A stretch of 64,000 bases of DNA from Rhinopithecus roxellana (GCF_007565055.1 NC_044561.1:33249483-33313482), one strand, 5' to 3'. Shown: positions 1 through 10,321, counted from the first letter of the stretch. The notes: a model not told the origin generated them from the letters alone. Numbers and translations are program-made.

Positions 1-222
1 AACAGGGTGAAACTCGTCTCTTCTAAAAATACAAAAAAAAAAAAAAAAAAAAAACCAAGCCAGGCTTGGTGGCGGGCGCCTGTAGTCCCAGTTACTCGGG
101 AGCCTGAGGCAGGAGAATGGCGGGAACCCGGGAGGCGGAGCTTGCAGTGAGCCGAGATCGCGCCATTGCACTCCAGCCTGGGCGACAGAGCGAGAGTCCG
201 TCTCAACAATAACAACAAAAAA
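1..222 (+). mobile_element. Alu, 5' end outside the window
   Basis: The window opens inside the left arm of a dimeric Alu. The middle A-rich linker is a long A run at about 33-54, and the right arm (CTGTAGTCCCAG, GAGGCAGGAGAATGG, CACTCCAGCCTGGGCGACAGAG) runs to about 205. The tail is CAACAATAACAAC-like and leads directly into the GATA repeat that follows. Confidence 0.95.
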
Positions 223-223
223 T

Positions 224-267
<44 letters not shown>

Positions 268-282
268 GTAGATAGATAGATG
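223..282 (+). repeat. (TAGA)n microsatellite
   Basis: About 14 units of TAGA/GATA with one GGTA interruption near 267. It grows directly out of the tail of the preceding Alu, a common birthplace for tetranucleotide repeats, and is likely to vary in length between individuals. Confidence 0.95.
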
Positions 283-377
283 TATATATACACACATACA
301 ATTCTATTTGTCAATTAAACATAAATAAAAATAAATTGATGCAATGTACATAAATTATTATATTAATAAGAATTCAT

Positions 378-1148
378 GTTCTCTCTCCCTTGAGCACGCC
401 ACTGAAGACCCTGGTGTCGCCATGGAACGCCGCCCTGCCTGTAGTTACCGGTATTTTAAGAACAAGCCATACCCAAAGTCTCGCTTCTTCCAAGGCATCC
501 CTGATGCCAAGATTCGCATCTTTGACCTGGGGCTGAAGAAGGCAAAAGTGGATGAGTTTCCGCTTTATGGCCACGTGGTGTCACATGAAGTTGAGCCCCT
601 GTCCTCTGAAGCCCTGGAGGCTGCCCGAATTTGTGCCAGTGAGTACATGGTAAAAAGCTGTGGCAAAGATGGCTTCCATATCTGGGTGTGGCTCCACTCC
701 TTCCAGGTCATCCGCATCAACAAGATGTTGTCCTGTGCTGGGGCTCACAGGCTCAAACAGGCATGCGAGGTACGTTTGGAAAGCCCCAGGGCACCGTGGC
801 CAGGGTTCACATCGGCCAAGTTATCATGTCCATCTGCACCAAGCTGCAGAACAAGGAGCACGTGATTGAAGCCCTAGGCAGGGCCAAGTTCAAGTTCCCT
901 GGCTGCCAGAAGACCCACATCTCAAAGAAGTGGGGCTTCATTAAGTTCAGTGTGGATGAATTTGAAGACATGGTGACTGAGAAGTGGCTCATCCCAGATG
1001 GCTGTGGGATCAAGTACATCCCCGCTTCTGGCCCTCTGGACAAGTGGCAGTCTCTGCACTCCTGAGGGCTTCCACTGTGCTGCCCCTTCTTAATACTCAT
1101 CAATAAATTCTACTTCCTGTCCATCTAATAAATAATAAATAAATACAT
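378..1148 (+). pseudogene. RPL10: RPL10 processed pseudogene (60S ribosomal protein uL16)
   Basis: This is an intronless copy of the mRNA for large-subunit ribosomal protein L10 (uL16), which in its active form sits near the peptidyl-transferase centre and the A-site. A start-codon-equivalent ATG lies at 422, preceded by 5'UTR-like sequence (CCACTGAAGACCCTGGTGTCGCC). The reading frame matches RPL10 through KNKPYPKSRF, DAKIRIFDLG, KKAKVDEFPL and MVKSCGKDGFHI. One C is lost near 753-754, and the match continues one frame over (GTVARVHIGQVIMSI, ISKKWGF, DKWQSLHS) to TGA at 1063-1065. A 3'UTR with AATAAA near 1101 and a degraded A-rich tail follow. AATTCATG occurs at both edges (371-378 and 1149-1156) as the target-site duplication. 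No introns, one frameshift and many substitutions make it a dead retrocopy. The testis paralogue RPL10L is a less likely parent. Confidence 0.95.
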
Positions 1149-1156
1149 AATTCATG

Positions 1157-4090
1157 AAAATGTTTGTCCCTAGGCAACCTCAGTGCTTTAAGTTGCTCTG
1201 AGATCTATAGTTGAACACTAAAGTGTTTAAACTTTATCTCATGCTGTATATGTCCCACTCACATTACAGACTAGAAGTCTCTGGCCTACACAGTGAGCAT
1301 CTAAGAGTGTTATGTTACATTTAGTGTGGTGTTAACCCAAGGGATCCCATGTTCTTCATCAGTGTACTGCCATTGTGCTGAAGAGAAAGAATATGCAATC
1401 AATAAAACATGGACAACTTCAAGCAATGAAAGTATGAATGAGCCATTAAATAGAGCACTTTCCTTAAAACTTAAAATGACGAATGAATTATGTTTGTCAA
1501 GAAAGGAAATTTTGATAAATGGAAAATTGACTTCATAACAATATTTCAAGTTATTATTATTACTATTTGTATTTGATAAAGTTGCTGTGAATTCAAAACA
1601 CTTTTGGGGACATTTCTTCCAATACTTCCTTTTGTGTCAAAAGAAGGAAAGAGAAAGAGAAAGAACATTTGAAAACTTCAGAAAGTGGAACCTGACAGCC
1701 ACCTCTCTATAGAAAGGTAAAGGAATGAACCCCTTGGAAAGTTCATTCAGCAGGTCAATGATGGATTGTTATGTTTTCATGTTATTAACATATTAGACAT
1801 GGCCTCACACTTCATAAATTAATATCTATATTATTCAGAGTCGCCTTTCCTGTTACTTTTTCTCAGTAACCAACAAATACACTATGCTTCTTTTATTTAT
1901 TTTAAATATTTTAAAGTATTTAAGTGAATGCACTATGTTTTATTTGTTCAGAGTGTATTTATTTTACTGTGCGGCTCACTACACAGATCCTTATGACCTG
2001 CAATCTTACAGCTTACACCGTATTTATTTTTTCTCCCCACCTACTTCTTTGTCTATGCAGTTTTCCCATTATTATACATGGGTAGTTTGAAAACTATCCA
2101 AGTATTTTTCAAAGCCAGTTAATTGTCTTATTTCGACACCAGAAATACATGTTGTTATGTGATCTGAATTTCACTATTATCAAAATATTCTTATCCGTGA
2201 CAGAGAAAAATGGGATGCCTTACAAAATCTCCAGTTCCTCTGTAATATGAGCTCTAATACACTGCTGCCCAATGTCTCTTTTACCCCACAAAGTTATTAA
2301 TCTCCTTATAGGTAGCAAACTAACCTTCCTTTTACACCCAGGTTTTACCTGGCCTGCAGTTTGTCAACTGCTTCTTTTTAAAAGATTTGAAAATTACCAT
2401 ATACTTTCTGAAATATACATTTTCATAGTTTAAGTTTATTTTAAAATTACATTTGAAATATTAAACTGAAAAAGTACTTACATTAAAATATTTCTCTAAC
2501 TCCTTTTCTCTTTTGATACTTAACTGATTTTGTTGTTCATTTCATCCATATGTTTTGTCTTTCATAGAATACATATGTTATTGTACTTCTTAAAAGACCC
2601 ATTCACTATTGCCTTTAACAATTTTGAATGTTAGATATTTATACATGTGAGTCATGACAATTATTATAGCTTACTATATAAAACACACATAATCAAACTA
2701 AAGCTTTTCAAATAAAAATATAATTGTGATATTAGAACTCATTTCCTTCATATACTAAAACTTCTGGGAAAAGAAAAAGCTGAGTACATCATTATTCCAG
2801 CAAACTTACATTGTTTTGAAAGTTCATTCTTAGAAGACATGCCAAAGATGTTTTGGATTAAAGCTTCATAAGCATTTATGAGGGCTGGGTCATTTATGGA
2901 AGCTTAAAAAGCAGTGAACTTCAGCATGTTTGCTGAACTTGGACAAGCCACTTAACCAATTTGGACATCCATTGGTAAATCCATTTGGATATCCTTGGTA
3001 AAATAAAGCTGGGACTTCTGGCCCTTTTTGAAATCTATTATTATAAAATAAATGAATAGATGCACTCAGTTATTAAAAGAAGGCCTTTTACTTTGAAGAG
3101 TACTTTAAATACATAGTATTAGTTTCAATGGGAAATATGCCAATACCATTACGATCCTTCAACATTAACCATAATAACAAATAATCATTGAATTATAAAT
3201 ATTTACATAGAAATCAAATGAAGTTTAATGCATTCTTAAAAGAAGGTATACTGCTACTTCAAGTAAAGTCTAATCTAAAATCCCACCCAAAGCAAAGAAA
3301 ATTACAAATATAACCATGATCCATTGAGCAATTCTAGAGAACTAGGAGCTCTATCATTTAACATTAATATAGGTTGAGAAAACAGAAAGGGGGAAATAAG
3401 TTTCTTTATCAAATTCCAGTCGAAAAGTATTTTAGTAGCTGTTAATTTTACTGTTAAGTGCAAAAATTTAATAATACTTAAAATCAGCTCCATACATTTT
3501 GAAATATAATCACAATATGCCAGGTTTAGGAAAGCAACCATTCACAGTATCTTAGGACCACAGTTAAACACAAATATAAGCCATCTCACTGCCAAGCACT
3601 TTATTTTATACTTTATAGAATATATTCTTATCATGAAACAGTCAACAGCAGCTGTTGCCCAGGGGCCTCTGGGCCCCACAGGCAATACATAAGAACATTA
3701 TGCTAGATTTTTGTAGTAGCCATCAGGTTTTTGCACCTCTCATGCAAATTATGTTTTCATTATCATAGCTCATGTTTAACCATCTATTTCCAGTTACATC
3801 AAATTATTCATCATCCTACTAACAAACCCCAAACTACTGCATATGGTCATGATATTTATCCCCTTAAAATTACTACATATTTTAAATTACCATAAATCTT
3901 GACAACTAATTTGATGACAAATAAATCTCTAACTTAGTAAAAGTAATTGTTCTCCCACTGATAATCCCTTAGCACATTAAAAAGTAAACAAATTCTGATA
4001 AGAACAAATATAACACAATAATCCTCTATGTATACACTATAGTAAATGAAATATTAATGTTTTGGCTTCTGTTCTTTCTGTGGTTAAAAA
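1157..4090. other. AT-rich intergenic DNA, no gene seen
   Basis: No coding match or clear repeat was recognised in most of this 2.9-kb stretch. The short open frames have no family resemblance. A weak MIR-like piece lies near 2930-3030 (listed separately). A small GC-rich spot at about 3645-3685 can fold (AACAGCAGCTGTT, then GCCCAG...CTGGGC). Confidence 0.6.
2925..3030 (+). mobile_element. Possible MIR relic
   Basis: The phrase CTTGGACAAGCCACTTAACC followed later by GGTAAAATAAAGCTGGG resembles the core of a mammalian MIR SINE, with extra sequence between the two halves. Divergence is high and the call is tentative. Confidence 0.35.
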
Positions 4091-4094
4091 TAAT

Positions 4095-4929
4095 GTTGAA
4101 GGAGTAACATCAGCAAGATGATGAACAGGAAGTTTCCAGCACTCCTCACAGAAACATCAATTTAAACAACCATCCATGCATGAAAATACTTTGCCAAGAG
4201 CTAAGGAATCCATATGACAGATTATAACACCTGGGTAAATTACAGAAATAAAGAAAGATGGATTGAAGATGGGAGTAAGGACAGTTTCACATTACTCACA
4301 TCACCTCTTCCCCGAACTTGTTTAGCATAACACAGTGCCAACAGTGATATCTTCCACATAGGGGAAGAACAGTGAAGTTAACATGTGACTTTACTGTGGT
4401 CTTCACCATTATGCCCCTTCAGGGCCAGCTTTCAGATCCACCCCAGTGCTAGGCTAGCTCCTGCAGCCTCAGGATTCAGGCCAGCCCCTGTGGATGTTGG
4501 CCCCATACCTGCCTTCATAGACTCAGCCTCTGGGCCCATCCCAATGGACCTAGACTTCAGTCCTGTCACCATGAACACAGTTACTAGGTCCACCCCAGTG
4601 GACCCCAGCAACACACTAGACCCCATGTACCCAGGATCCAGGCTTATACCTGTAGACCCAAGCTTCAGGCTCACCCCTGTGCAATGAGGCAGCAGGCCCA
4701 TCTACACAAACCTAAATTCCATGTCTGCCTACTCCTGCAGACCCAGATATCAGACCCAAAAGCCAGGGCTGCTCATCTACTTATTGAGGTACCAGCTCAG
4801 CTGTTTCAAGGATTCCAGCAGCAAGTGTACACAGATATCCCAGAAACATCCTGCTCAGAATCTCTACGTGGGCTGATTGGTGAAGGACTCTCTTTGCTGA
4901 AGCCTGTCTGTAAAGATTAGAAGAGATGT
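4095..4929 (+). mobile_element. Ancient L1M-lineage LINE, 5' part with degenerate minisatellite
   Basis: The sequence begins with a 5'UTR-like block (CAGCAAGATGATGAACAGGAAG..., 4108 on). It then enters a C-rich, quasi-periodic region (about 4430-4770) of units resembling CCAGTGGACCCAGGCTTCAGG. One open frame (4385-4687) reads through it as a repeated PVD/P-rich pattern, but this reflects the repeat period and not a protein. It continues downstream into ORF1-like sequence after an Alu and a DNA transposon, so I assign it to the same LINE. The L1M or HAL1 sub-lineage is not resolved. Confidence 0.6.
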
Positions 4930-5183
4930 GGCCGGGCACCATGGCTCAAGCCTGTAATCCCAGCACTTTGGGAGGCTGAGGTGTGTGGATCACAAGGTCA
5001 GGAGATAGAGACCATTCTGGCTAACATGGTGAAACCCCGTCTCTACTAAAAACACAAAAAAATCAGCCAGGCATGGCGGCGGGTGCCTGTAGTCCCAGCT
5101 GCTGGGGAGGCTGAGGTGGGAGAATGGCACGAACCCAGGAGGCGGAGCCTGCAATGACCAGACATCACGCCACTGCACTCCAG
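4930..5183 (+). mobile_element. Alu, 3' truncated, inserted in the L1M element
   Basis: The start GGCCGGGCACCATGGCTCAAGCC is clear and both arms are present. The right arm stops at CACTGCACTCCAG with no A tail, and LINE sequence resumes directly. The loss of tail and flank suggests a later deletion. Confidence 0.9.
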
Positions 5184-5528
5184 CTTACTTCTTCAAATAC
5201 ATAGACCATAATGCAAGACAAAAAAAAAAAGTCAAATAATCAGGGAAATCTGACATCACCAGAAGAGGAAAAAATAAAAGAGCCAGTAACTAGCCCTAAA
5301 AAATAGAGATGTATGAACTGCCTGACAAATAATTCAAAATAATCCTCTTAAGGAAGCTCAGTGAACTACAGAGGAAAGCAAACAACCAAATAAAATCATA
5401 AAAACAATACATGAACAAATTTAGAAGTTTAACAAAAAAAATAGAAACTATAAAAAAAGAACAAAACAGGAATTCTGGGACTGAAGAACATAATAACTGA
5501 ATAGAAAAACTTCTTAGAAAGCTTCAAG
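5184..5528 (+). mobile_element. L1M-lineage LINE, continuation toward ORF1
   Basis: A-rich sequence with ACTGAAGAACATAATAACTGAATAGAAAAACTT-like wording is typical of the ORF1 coiled-coil region of old mammalian L1s. The frame is destroyed by stops. It is interrupted at about 5529 by a MER8-like element and resumes at 5875. Confidence 0.7.
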
Positions 5529-5874
5529 ACCATCCAAATGTTCAACTTACAATGTTACATTCAATATACTCATTGTAAGTTGAAAATATTGTAAGTAAAA
5601 GATGCATTTAATACACCTAGCCTACCAAACATCACAGTTTAGTCTAGCCTACCTTAACTATGTTCAGAACATTTAAATTAGCCCATACTGGGCAAACTCA
5701 TCTAACACAAAGCCTATTTTATAATAAAGTGTCGAACCTCTCATGTACCACCTACTGCTAGCCTGGGAAAAGATCAAAGTTCAAAATTTAAAGTATAATA
5801 AAATTGTGATGGTGTTACACTATTGTAAAGTCAAAAAATTGTAGGTCAAACCACTGAAATTTGAGAACCATCTG
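5529..5874 (-). mobile_element. MER8-like (Tigger/pogo-type) non-autonomous DNA transposon
   Basis: The left end (TTCAACTTACAATG...) and the right end (...GAGAACCATCTG) form diverged inverted termini, and the right end is followed by TA, the target dinucleotide of Tigger elements. Internal phrases (ATGCATTTAATACACCTAGCCTACC, TAGTCTAGCCTACCTTAA, CACAAAGCCTATTTTATAATAAAGTGT) match my memory of MER8. It carries no transposase of its own. The left boundary is approximate. Confidence 0.7.
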
Positions 5875-6254
5875 TACTTGATCAAACAGAAGAAAAAAAT
5901 CAGGGAGCTCAACAGGTCATTTGAGATTTACCAGATAGCAGAACAGAAAGATAAAAGAAGGAAAAATAGTGAAGAAAGACAACAGAAGTTACAGCTGAAC
6001 ATCAAGCAAACAATATATGTATTATGAAAATTCTAGAATCAACAGAGGAAAAGAAAATGACTGAAAATTTATTTAAAGAAATAATGACAGAAAATTTCAC
6101 AAATCTCGAGAGGAAAATGAACACCCAGATATATGAAGCCTGAAAAACCTCAGTTAGATAGAATATAAAGAATCTTCCCCAGATACACTATAATCAAATT
6201 CTCAAAAGTAAAAAATACAGTGTCATAAAAGCATACTGTAATTTTGACTCCTCA
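5875..6254 (+). mobile_element. L1M-lineage LINE, ORF1 central remnant
   Basis: The order of phrases (GATCAAACAGAAGAAAAAAATC, GGTCATTTGAGAT, GTGAAGAAAGACAACAG, TTTAAAGAAATAATGACAG, TATAATCAAATTCTCAAAAG) follows L1 ORF1 from the coiled coil into the RNA-recognition region. Stops and indels mean no protein is made. It is split at 6254 by a retroviral LTR and resumes at 7049. Confidence 0.85.
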
Positions 6255-6751
6255 TGAGGGAAGAGAGAGATCCTCTCATATTGTTTTATACTCAGTACCT
6301 GTTTTAAGAAAAAAGGAAGTGAAACCAAAGACAGGCAGCCAGCGCCAGGTCCAAAACCGGGCCTGGGCCTGCCTGGCCTAAACCTAGTAGTTAAAAATTA
6401 ACATATTAACTCATGACTTAGAAACCGATGTTATCCATAGATTCCTGGTATTGTATAAAAGAACATTGTGGGCCGGGCGCGGTGGCTCAAGCCTGTAATC
6501 CCAGCACTTTGGGAGGCCGAGACGGGCGGATCACAAGGTCAGGAGATCGAGACCATCCTGGCTAACACAGTGAAACCCCGTCTCTACTAAAAATACAAAA
6601 AACTAGCCGGGCGAGGTGGCGGGCGCCTGCAGTCCCAGCTACTCGGGAGGCTGAGGCAGGAGAATGGCGTGAACCTGGGAGGCGGAGCTTGCAGTGAGCT
6701 GAGATCTGGCCACTGCACTCCAGCCCGGGTGACAGAGCAAGACTCCGTCTC

Positions 6752-6782
<31 letters not shown>

Positions 6783-7048
6783 ATTGTGAAACTCCCTGCT
6801 CTGTTCTGTTTCACTCTGACCACCGGTGCATGCAGCCCCTGTCACGTACCCCCTGCTCGCTCAAATCAATCATGACCCTTTCTGTGAAATCTTTAGTGTT
6901 GTCAGCCCTTAAAAGGGACAGAAATTGTGCACTCAGGGAGCTCGGATTTTCAGGCAGTAGCTTGCTGATGCTCCCAGCTGAATAAAGCCCTTCCTTCTAC
7001 AACTTGGTGTCTGAGAGGTTTTGTCTGCGGCTCATCCTGCTACACTCA
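6251..7048 (+). mobile_element. Solo LTR of an LTR2-type endogenous retrovirus (HERV-E group), with 4-bp duplications
   Basis: The LTR runs from TG at 6255 to CA at 7044 and is flanked by CTCA on both sides (6251-6254 and 7045-7048), the 4-bp duplication expected of a gammaretrovirus-like integrase. Internal marks include CAGCCAGCGCCAGGTC, CCTGGGCCTGCCTGGCC, a TATA-like GTATAAAAGAACATTG, ACCACCGGTGCATGCAGCCCC, a polyadenylation signal in GCTGAATAAAGCCC, and a terminal TCTGAGAGGTTTTGTCTGCGGCTC. No internal retroviral sequence remains, so the provirus recombined to a solo LTR. An AluY (6471-6778) splits it just after the TATA box. The LTR2 name is from memory. Confidence 0.85.
6471..6778 (+). 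mobile_element. AluY (Old World monkey type) inside the LTR
   Basis: A full-length element starting GGCCGGGCGCGGTGGCTCAAGCC and ending in a pure A tail. The duplicated target AAAAGAACATTGTG flanks it (6457-6470 and about 6775-6788). The GATCTGGCCACTGC variant in the right arm is shared with other young copies in the window. Confidence 0.97.
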
Positions 7049-7638
7049 GAGAAAGAAAAAGTGACTCTTCACATGTAAAGGAACCCTCATGAGGACGGTA
7101 AGCAAATTTTCCAGCAGAAACTTTGGAAACCAGGAGAAAGTGAGATTATCTATTCAAAGCACTGAAAGAAAAAGAAAATCTGCCAATAAGTCTACCACAT
7201 TCTGCAAATCTGACCTTTGGAAATGGAGAGATAAAAGATCTTCGAGAAAAACAAAATCTGAGGGATTTCATTACGACCAGATCTGCCAGACAATAAATGA
7301 CAAAAGGAGTTATTTAAATTAGAATGAAAGGATGTTAGCCAACAACTTGAGAACATGTAAAAATATAAAGCTCACTGTAAAGATAAGAATATAGTCCACT
7401 TCAAAATATTCTAATGAGTCAAGGATGATGTAAAAATCATTTCTAAAACAACTTGAGAACATGTAAAAATATAAAGCTCACTGTAAAGATAAGAATATAG
7501 TCCACTTCAAAATATTCTAATGAGTGAAGGATGATGTAAAAATCACTTCTAACTGTAGTAGAAAGGTTAAAAGACAAGTATTAAAATAACTTTATGCTAA
7601 TTTGTTAATGGATATATAGTATACAAAAGATGTAAATT
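7049..7638 (+). mobile_element. L1M-lineage LINE, ORF1 C-terminal remnant with local duplication
   Basis: CATGAGGACGGTAAGCAAATTTTCCAGCAGAAACTTTGGAAACCAGGAGAAAG-like sequence and CAAAGCACTGAAAGAAAAAG mark the C-terminal domain region of L1 ORF1. A 77-codon open stretch (7089-7322) is the largest surviving piece of the frame. A 106-bp segment from 7341 is repeated in tandem. Confidence 0.85.
7341..7552 (+). repeat. 106-bp tandem duplication (two copies)
   Basis: The block beginning AACAACTTGAGAACATG at 7341 starts again at 7447. The copies differ at only about two places by eye (GAGTC/GAGTG and ATCATTT/ATCACTT), so the duplication is far younger than the LINE it lies in. Confidence 0.95.
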
Positions 7639-7936
7639 GGCCGGGCGCGGTGGCTCAAGCCTGTAATCCCAGCACTTTGGGAGGCCGAGACGGGCGGATC
7701 ACCAGGTCAGGAGATCGAGACCATCCTGGCTAACACGGTGAAACTCTGTCTCTACTAAAAAATACAAAAAACTAGCCGGGCGAGGTGGCGGTGGCCTGTA
7801 GTCCCAGCTACACGGGAAGCTGAGGCAGGAGAATGGCCTAAACCCGGGAGGCGGAGCTTGCAGTGAACTGAGATCCGGCCACTGCACTCCAGTCTGGGCA
7901 ACAGAGTGAGACTCCGTCTCAAAAAAAAAAAAAAAA
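7639..7936 (+). mobile_element. AluY (Old World monkey type)
   Basis: Full length, GGCCGGGCGCGGTGGCTCAAGCC to an A tail. Target duplication AAAAGATGTAAATTG is present on both sides (about 7625-7639 and 7933-7947). It lies within the L1M element. Confidence 0.97.
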
Positions 7937-8690
7937 GATGTAAATTGTGACATTAATAACATAAATGTGGTGAGAGAAGGTAAATATAGAGTTTTTATAT
8001 GTAGCCAAAGTTATTATTGGCTTAAAACAAACTGTTGCAACTAAAAAAGGTTTTACATAAGCAACAAGGTAACCATAAAGAAAAAAATATGTGTTGTAGG
8101 TACACAAAAGATAAAGAGAGAAGAATCAAAGCATACCACTGCAAAAAAAAAAAAGTCAAATTACAAGGAGAGCAAGAGAGGAGGAAAGAAGAAACTACAA
8201 AACAATCAGAAAACAATTAACAAAGTGGCAATAGTAAGTCAAATAAATAAATATCTGATTTAAATGTAAATGAATTATATTTTCTAACCGGAAGATATAG
8301 CGTGACTAAAATGAATGAAAAGACAGTATCTAACTATATGTTCCATACAAGAGGCTCACTGTATCTTTAAGGGTACACATAAGCTGAAAGTGAAGGAATG
8401 GAAAAAGATATTCCATTCACATGCTAACAAAAAGGGAGCACTAATTGCTATACTTATTTGAAACAAAATAGACTTTAAGTAGAAACTGTCACAAGAGACA
8501 AAGAAAGTCATTATATAATGACTTTCTTTGACATTATATAAAGTCAGATCATCTCAAGAGCATGTAACAATTGTAAATATATGTGCGCCCAATAATGAAG
8601 CACTTAAATATACAAAACAAGTGTGAAGAGAACTAAAGAGAGAAATAGGTAGCAATACAATAAGTTGACACTTAAAAGAAAAGACTGTGT
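7937..8690 (+). mobile_element. L1M-lineage LINE, ORF2 endonuclease-region remnant
   Basis: From about 8225 the sequence follows the start of L1 ORF2 (endonuclease domain): TTAAATGTAAATGAATTATA, TTCCATACAAGAGGCTCACTGTATC, GCTGAAAGTGAAGGAATGG, AAAAAGATATTCCATTCACATG, AAACAAAATAGACTTTAAG and TAACAATTGTAAATATATGTGC. All frames are broken. The match stops near 8690, so the reverse-transcriptase part is absent. It contains a perfect 32-bp palindrome at 8499-8530. Confidence 0.85.
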
Positions 8691-9191
8691 AGGGACCAGT
8701 CCTAAATGCATAACAGAGACAACTGTCACTCTGCATGACGATGAACTGTGGTCATATTTAGGAGTCCCAGGCCTTGGCATAAATTGGAGTTGAAACAATA
8801 CTGCCATATTTTCCAGCAAGTATCACTGGAACAAGTCATTCCAAGTTTTCTAAGTTGAGTTACATGTATGTTGAGCCTTTTATTGTCACATGTAACAGAA
8901 AATTCAACTCAAACCACCTTAAGAAAAACAAAAACAAAAAGCAAAATGTAGAATTTATCCAGATAGCTGGTATCAAGATAGAGTTAACCAAAACTTTCAA
9001 GCTTCAATTTTATCTATGCCTTGACTCTACATTGGATACCTTTTCTGTTTTCTCTCTTTTCCTACAGACTTCCAAGTTCTGGTGATAAGGTCCTTGCAAA
9101 ATGACCCAGAAATATACTTTATATTTACAGCATGACTTAGCAGAAAAGACAACTCTCTTTTCCCAATTGTTCTCTAAAGACTCACAATTGA
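8691..9191. other. Unassigned intergenic DNA
   Basis: I recognise no family or gene in these 500 bases. AT-rich, with an A-rich patch near 8925-8945 and no sustained reading frame of note. Confidence 0.5.
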
Positions 9192-9496
9192 GGCCATGCG
9201 CGGTGGCTCAAGTCTGTAATCCCAGCACTTTGGGAGGCCGAGTCAGGCGGATCACGAGGTCAGGAGATCCAGACCATCCTGGCTAACACGGTGAAACCCC
9301 GTCTCTACTGAAAAAACACACAAAAAAACTAGCCGGGCGTGGGGGCGGGCACCTGTAGTCCGAGCTACTCGGGAGGTTGAGGCAGGAGAATGGCGTAAAT
9401 CCGGGAGGCGGAGCTTGCAGTGAGCCAAGATCCACTGCACTCCAGCCTGGGAGACAGAGCGAGACTCCGTTCCAAAAAAAAAAAAAAAAAAAAAAA
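9192..9496 (+). mobile_element. AluY with a small right-arm deletion
   Basis: Starts GGCCATGCGCGGTGGCTCAAG and ends in an A tail. Target duplication GACTCACAATTGAG lies at about 9179-9192 and 9497-9510. A few bases are missing in the right arm (AGATCCACTGCACTCC). Confidence 0.96.
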
Positions 9497-9574
9497 GACT
9501 CACAATTGAGTCTCATTGAATTGTATTGGATACCGTGTCCTCCAGAACAATCACTGTGACTAATGGCATGCAAA

Positions 9575-9622
9575 ATTTTAATGTCACTGTGTCACTGTGG
9601 AATTTAATGTCACTGTGGAATT
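9575..9622 (+). repeat. Short imperfect tandem duplication
   Basis: TTTAATGTCACTGTG appears twice within 45 bases, with an extra GTCACTGTG between the copies. It looks like a replication-slippage product of about 22 bases. Confidence 0.8.
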
Positions 9623-9687
9623 AACAGCATCCAATCTAGGAGGACGAACACTTTACCCATACGAAAGCCAGTTAAACAGAATGGGCA

Positions 9688-9979
9688 GCCAGGCACAGTG
9701 GCTCACGCTTGTAGTCCCAGCATTTTGGGAGGCCAAGGTGGGTGGATCACGAGGTCAGGAGTTCAAGACTAGCCTGACCAACATAGTGAAACCTTGTCTC
9801 AACTAAAAATACAAAAATTAGCTGGGTGTGGTGGTGCATGCCTGTAATCCCAGTTACTCAGGAGGCTGAGAGAGAATTGCTTGAATCTGGGAGGCGGGGG
9901 TTGCAGTGAGCCAAGATTGTGCCACTACACTGTAGCTTGGGTGACAGAGCGAGACTCCATCTCAAAAAAAAAAAAAAAA
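9688..9979 (+). mobile_element. AluS-like element
   Basis: More diverged than the AluY copies (GGTGCATGCCTGTAATCCCAG, CACTACACTGTAGCTTGGGTG) and keeps the older GGAGTTCAAGACTAGCCTGACC wording. The A tail ends in ACACACA. Confidence 0.93.
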
Positions 9980-10268
9980 CACACACATTTGTCCAATATG
10001 CTTCCTCATTCAGATGAAATTGGAACAGAGAATAGAATGGCACTAAACTTTCTAGTGAGTAACAAAACATCAGGGAATCAAGTCAATAAGGAAACGAATG
10101 AGGCAATTAGGTATTGTTGATAATAGCTTCTGTTATATTTTAAAAGGTGTTAGCTATTTTTAGATCAGGTAGACAAATATATCTTTGATTGTTTGTCTAG
10201 CTTTCAGTTTCCTGGGGTATAAATCATCTAGGATATTTTAATTTGAATAAGTTTAAAGCAGTCAAAGG
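9980..10268. other. Intergenic spacer between two Alus
   Basis: AT-rich sequence with no recognised gene or repeat. Confidence 0.5.
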
Positions 10269-10282
10269 TTTTTTTTTTGTTT

Positions 10283-10321
<39 letters not shown>

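Noticed and set aside
223..282. Regular repeat array as a possible CRISPR
   Set aside because: It is a plain tetranucleotide microsatellite with no spacers, in a primate genome.
4385..4687. 100-codon proline/aspartate-rich open frame as a possible protein gene
   Set aside because: It lies in a degenerate tandem array at the 5' end of an L1M element, and the amino-acid pattern is the period of the repeat.
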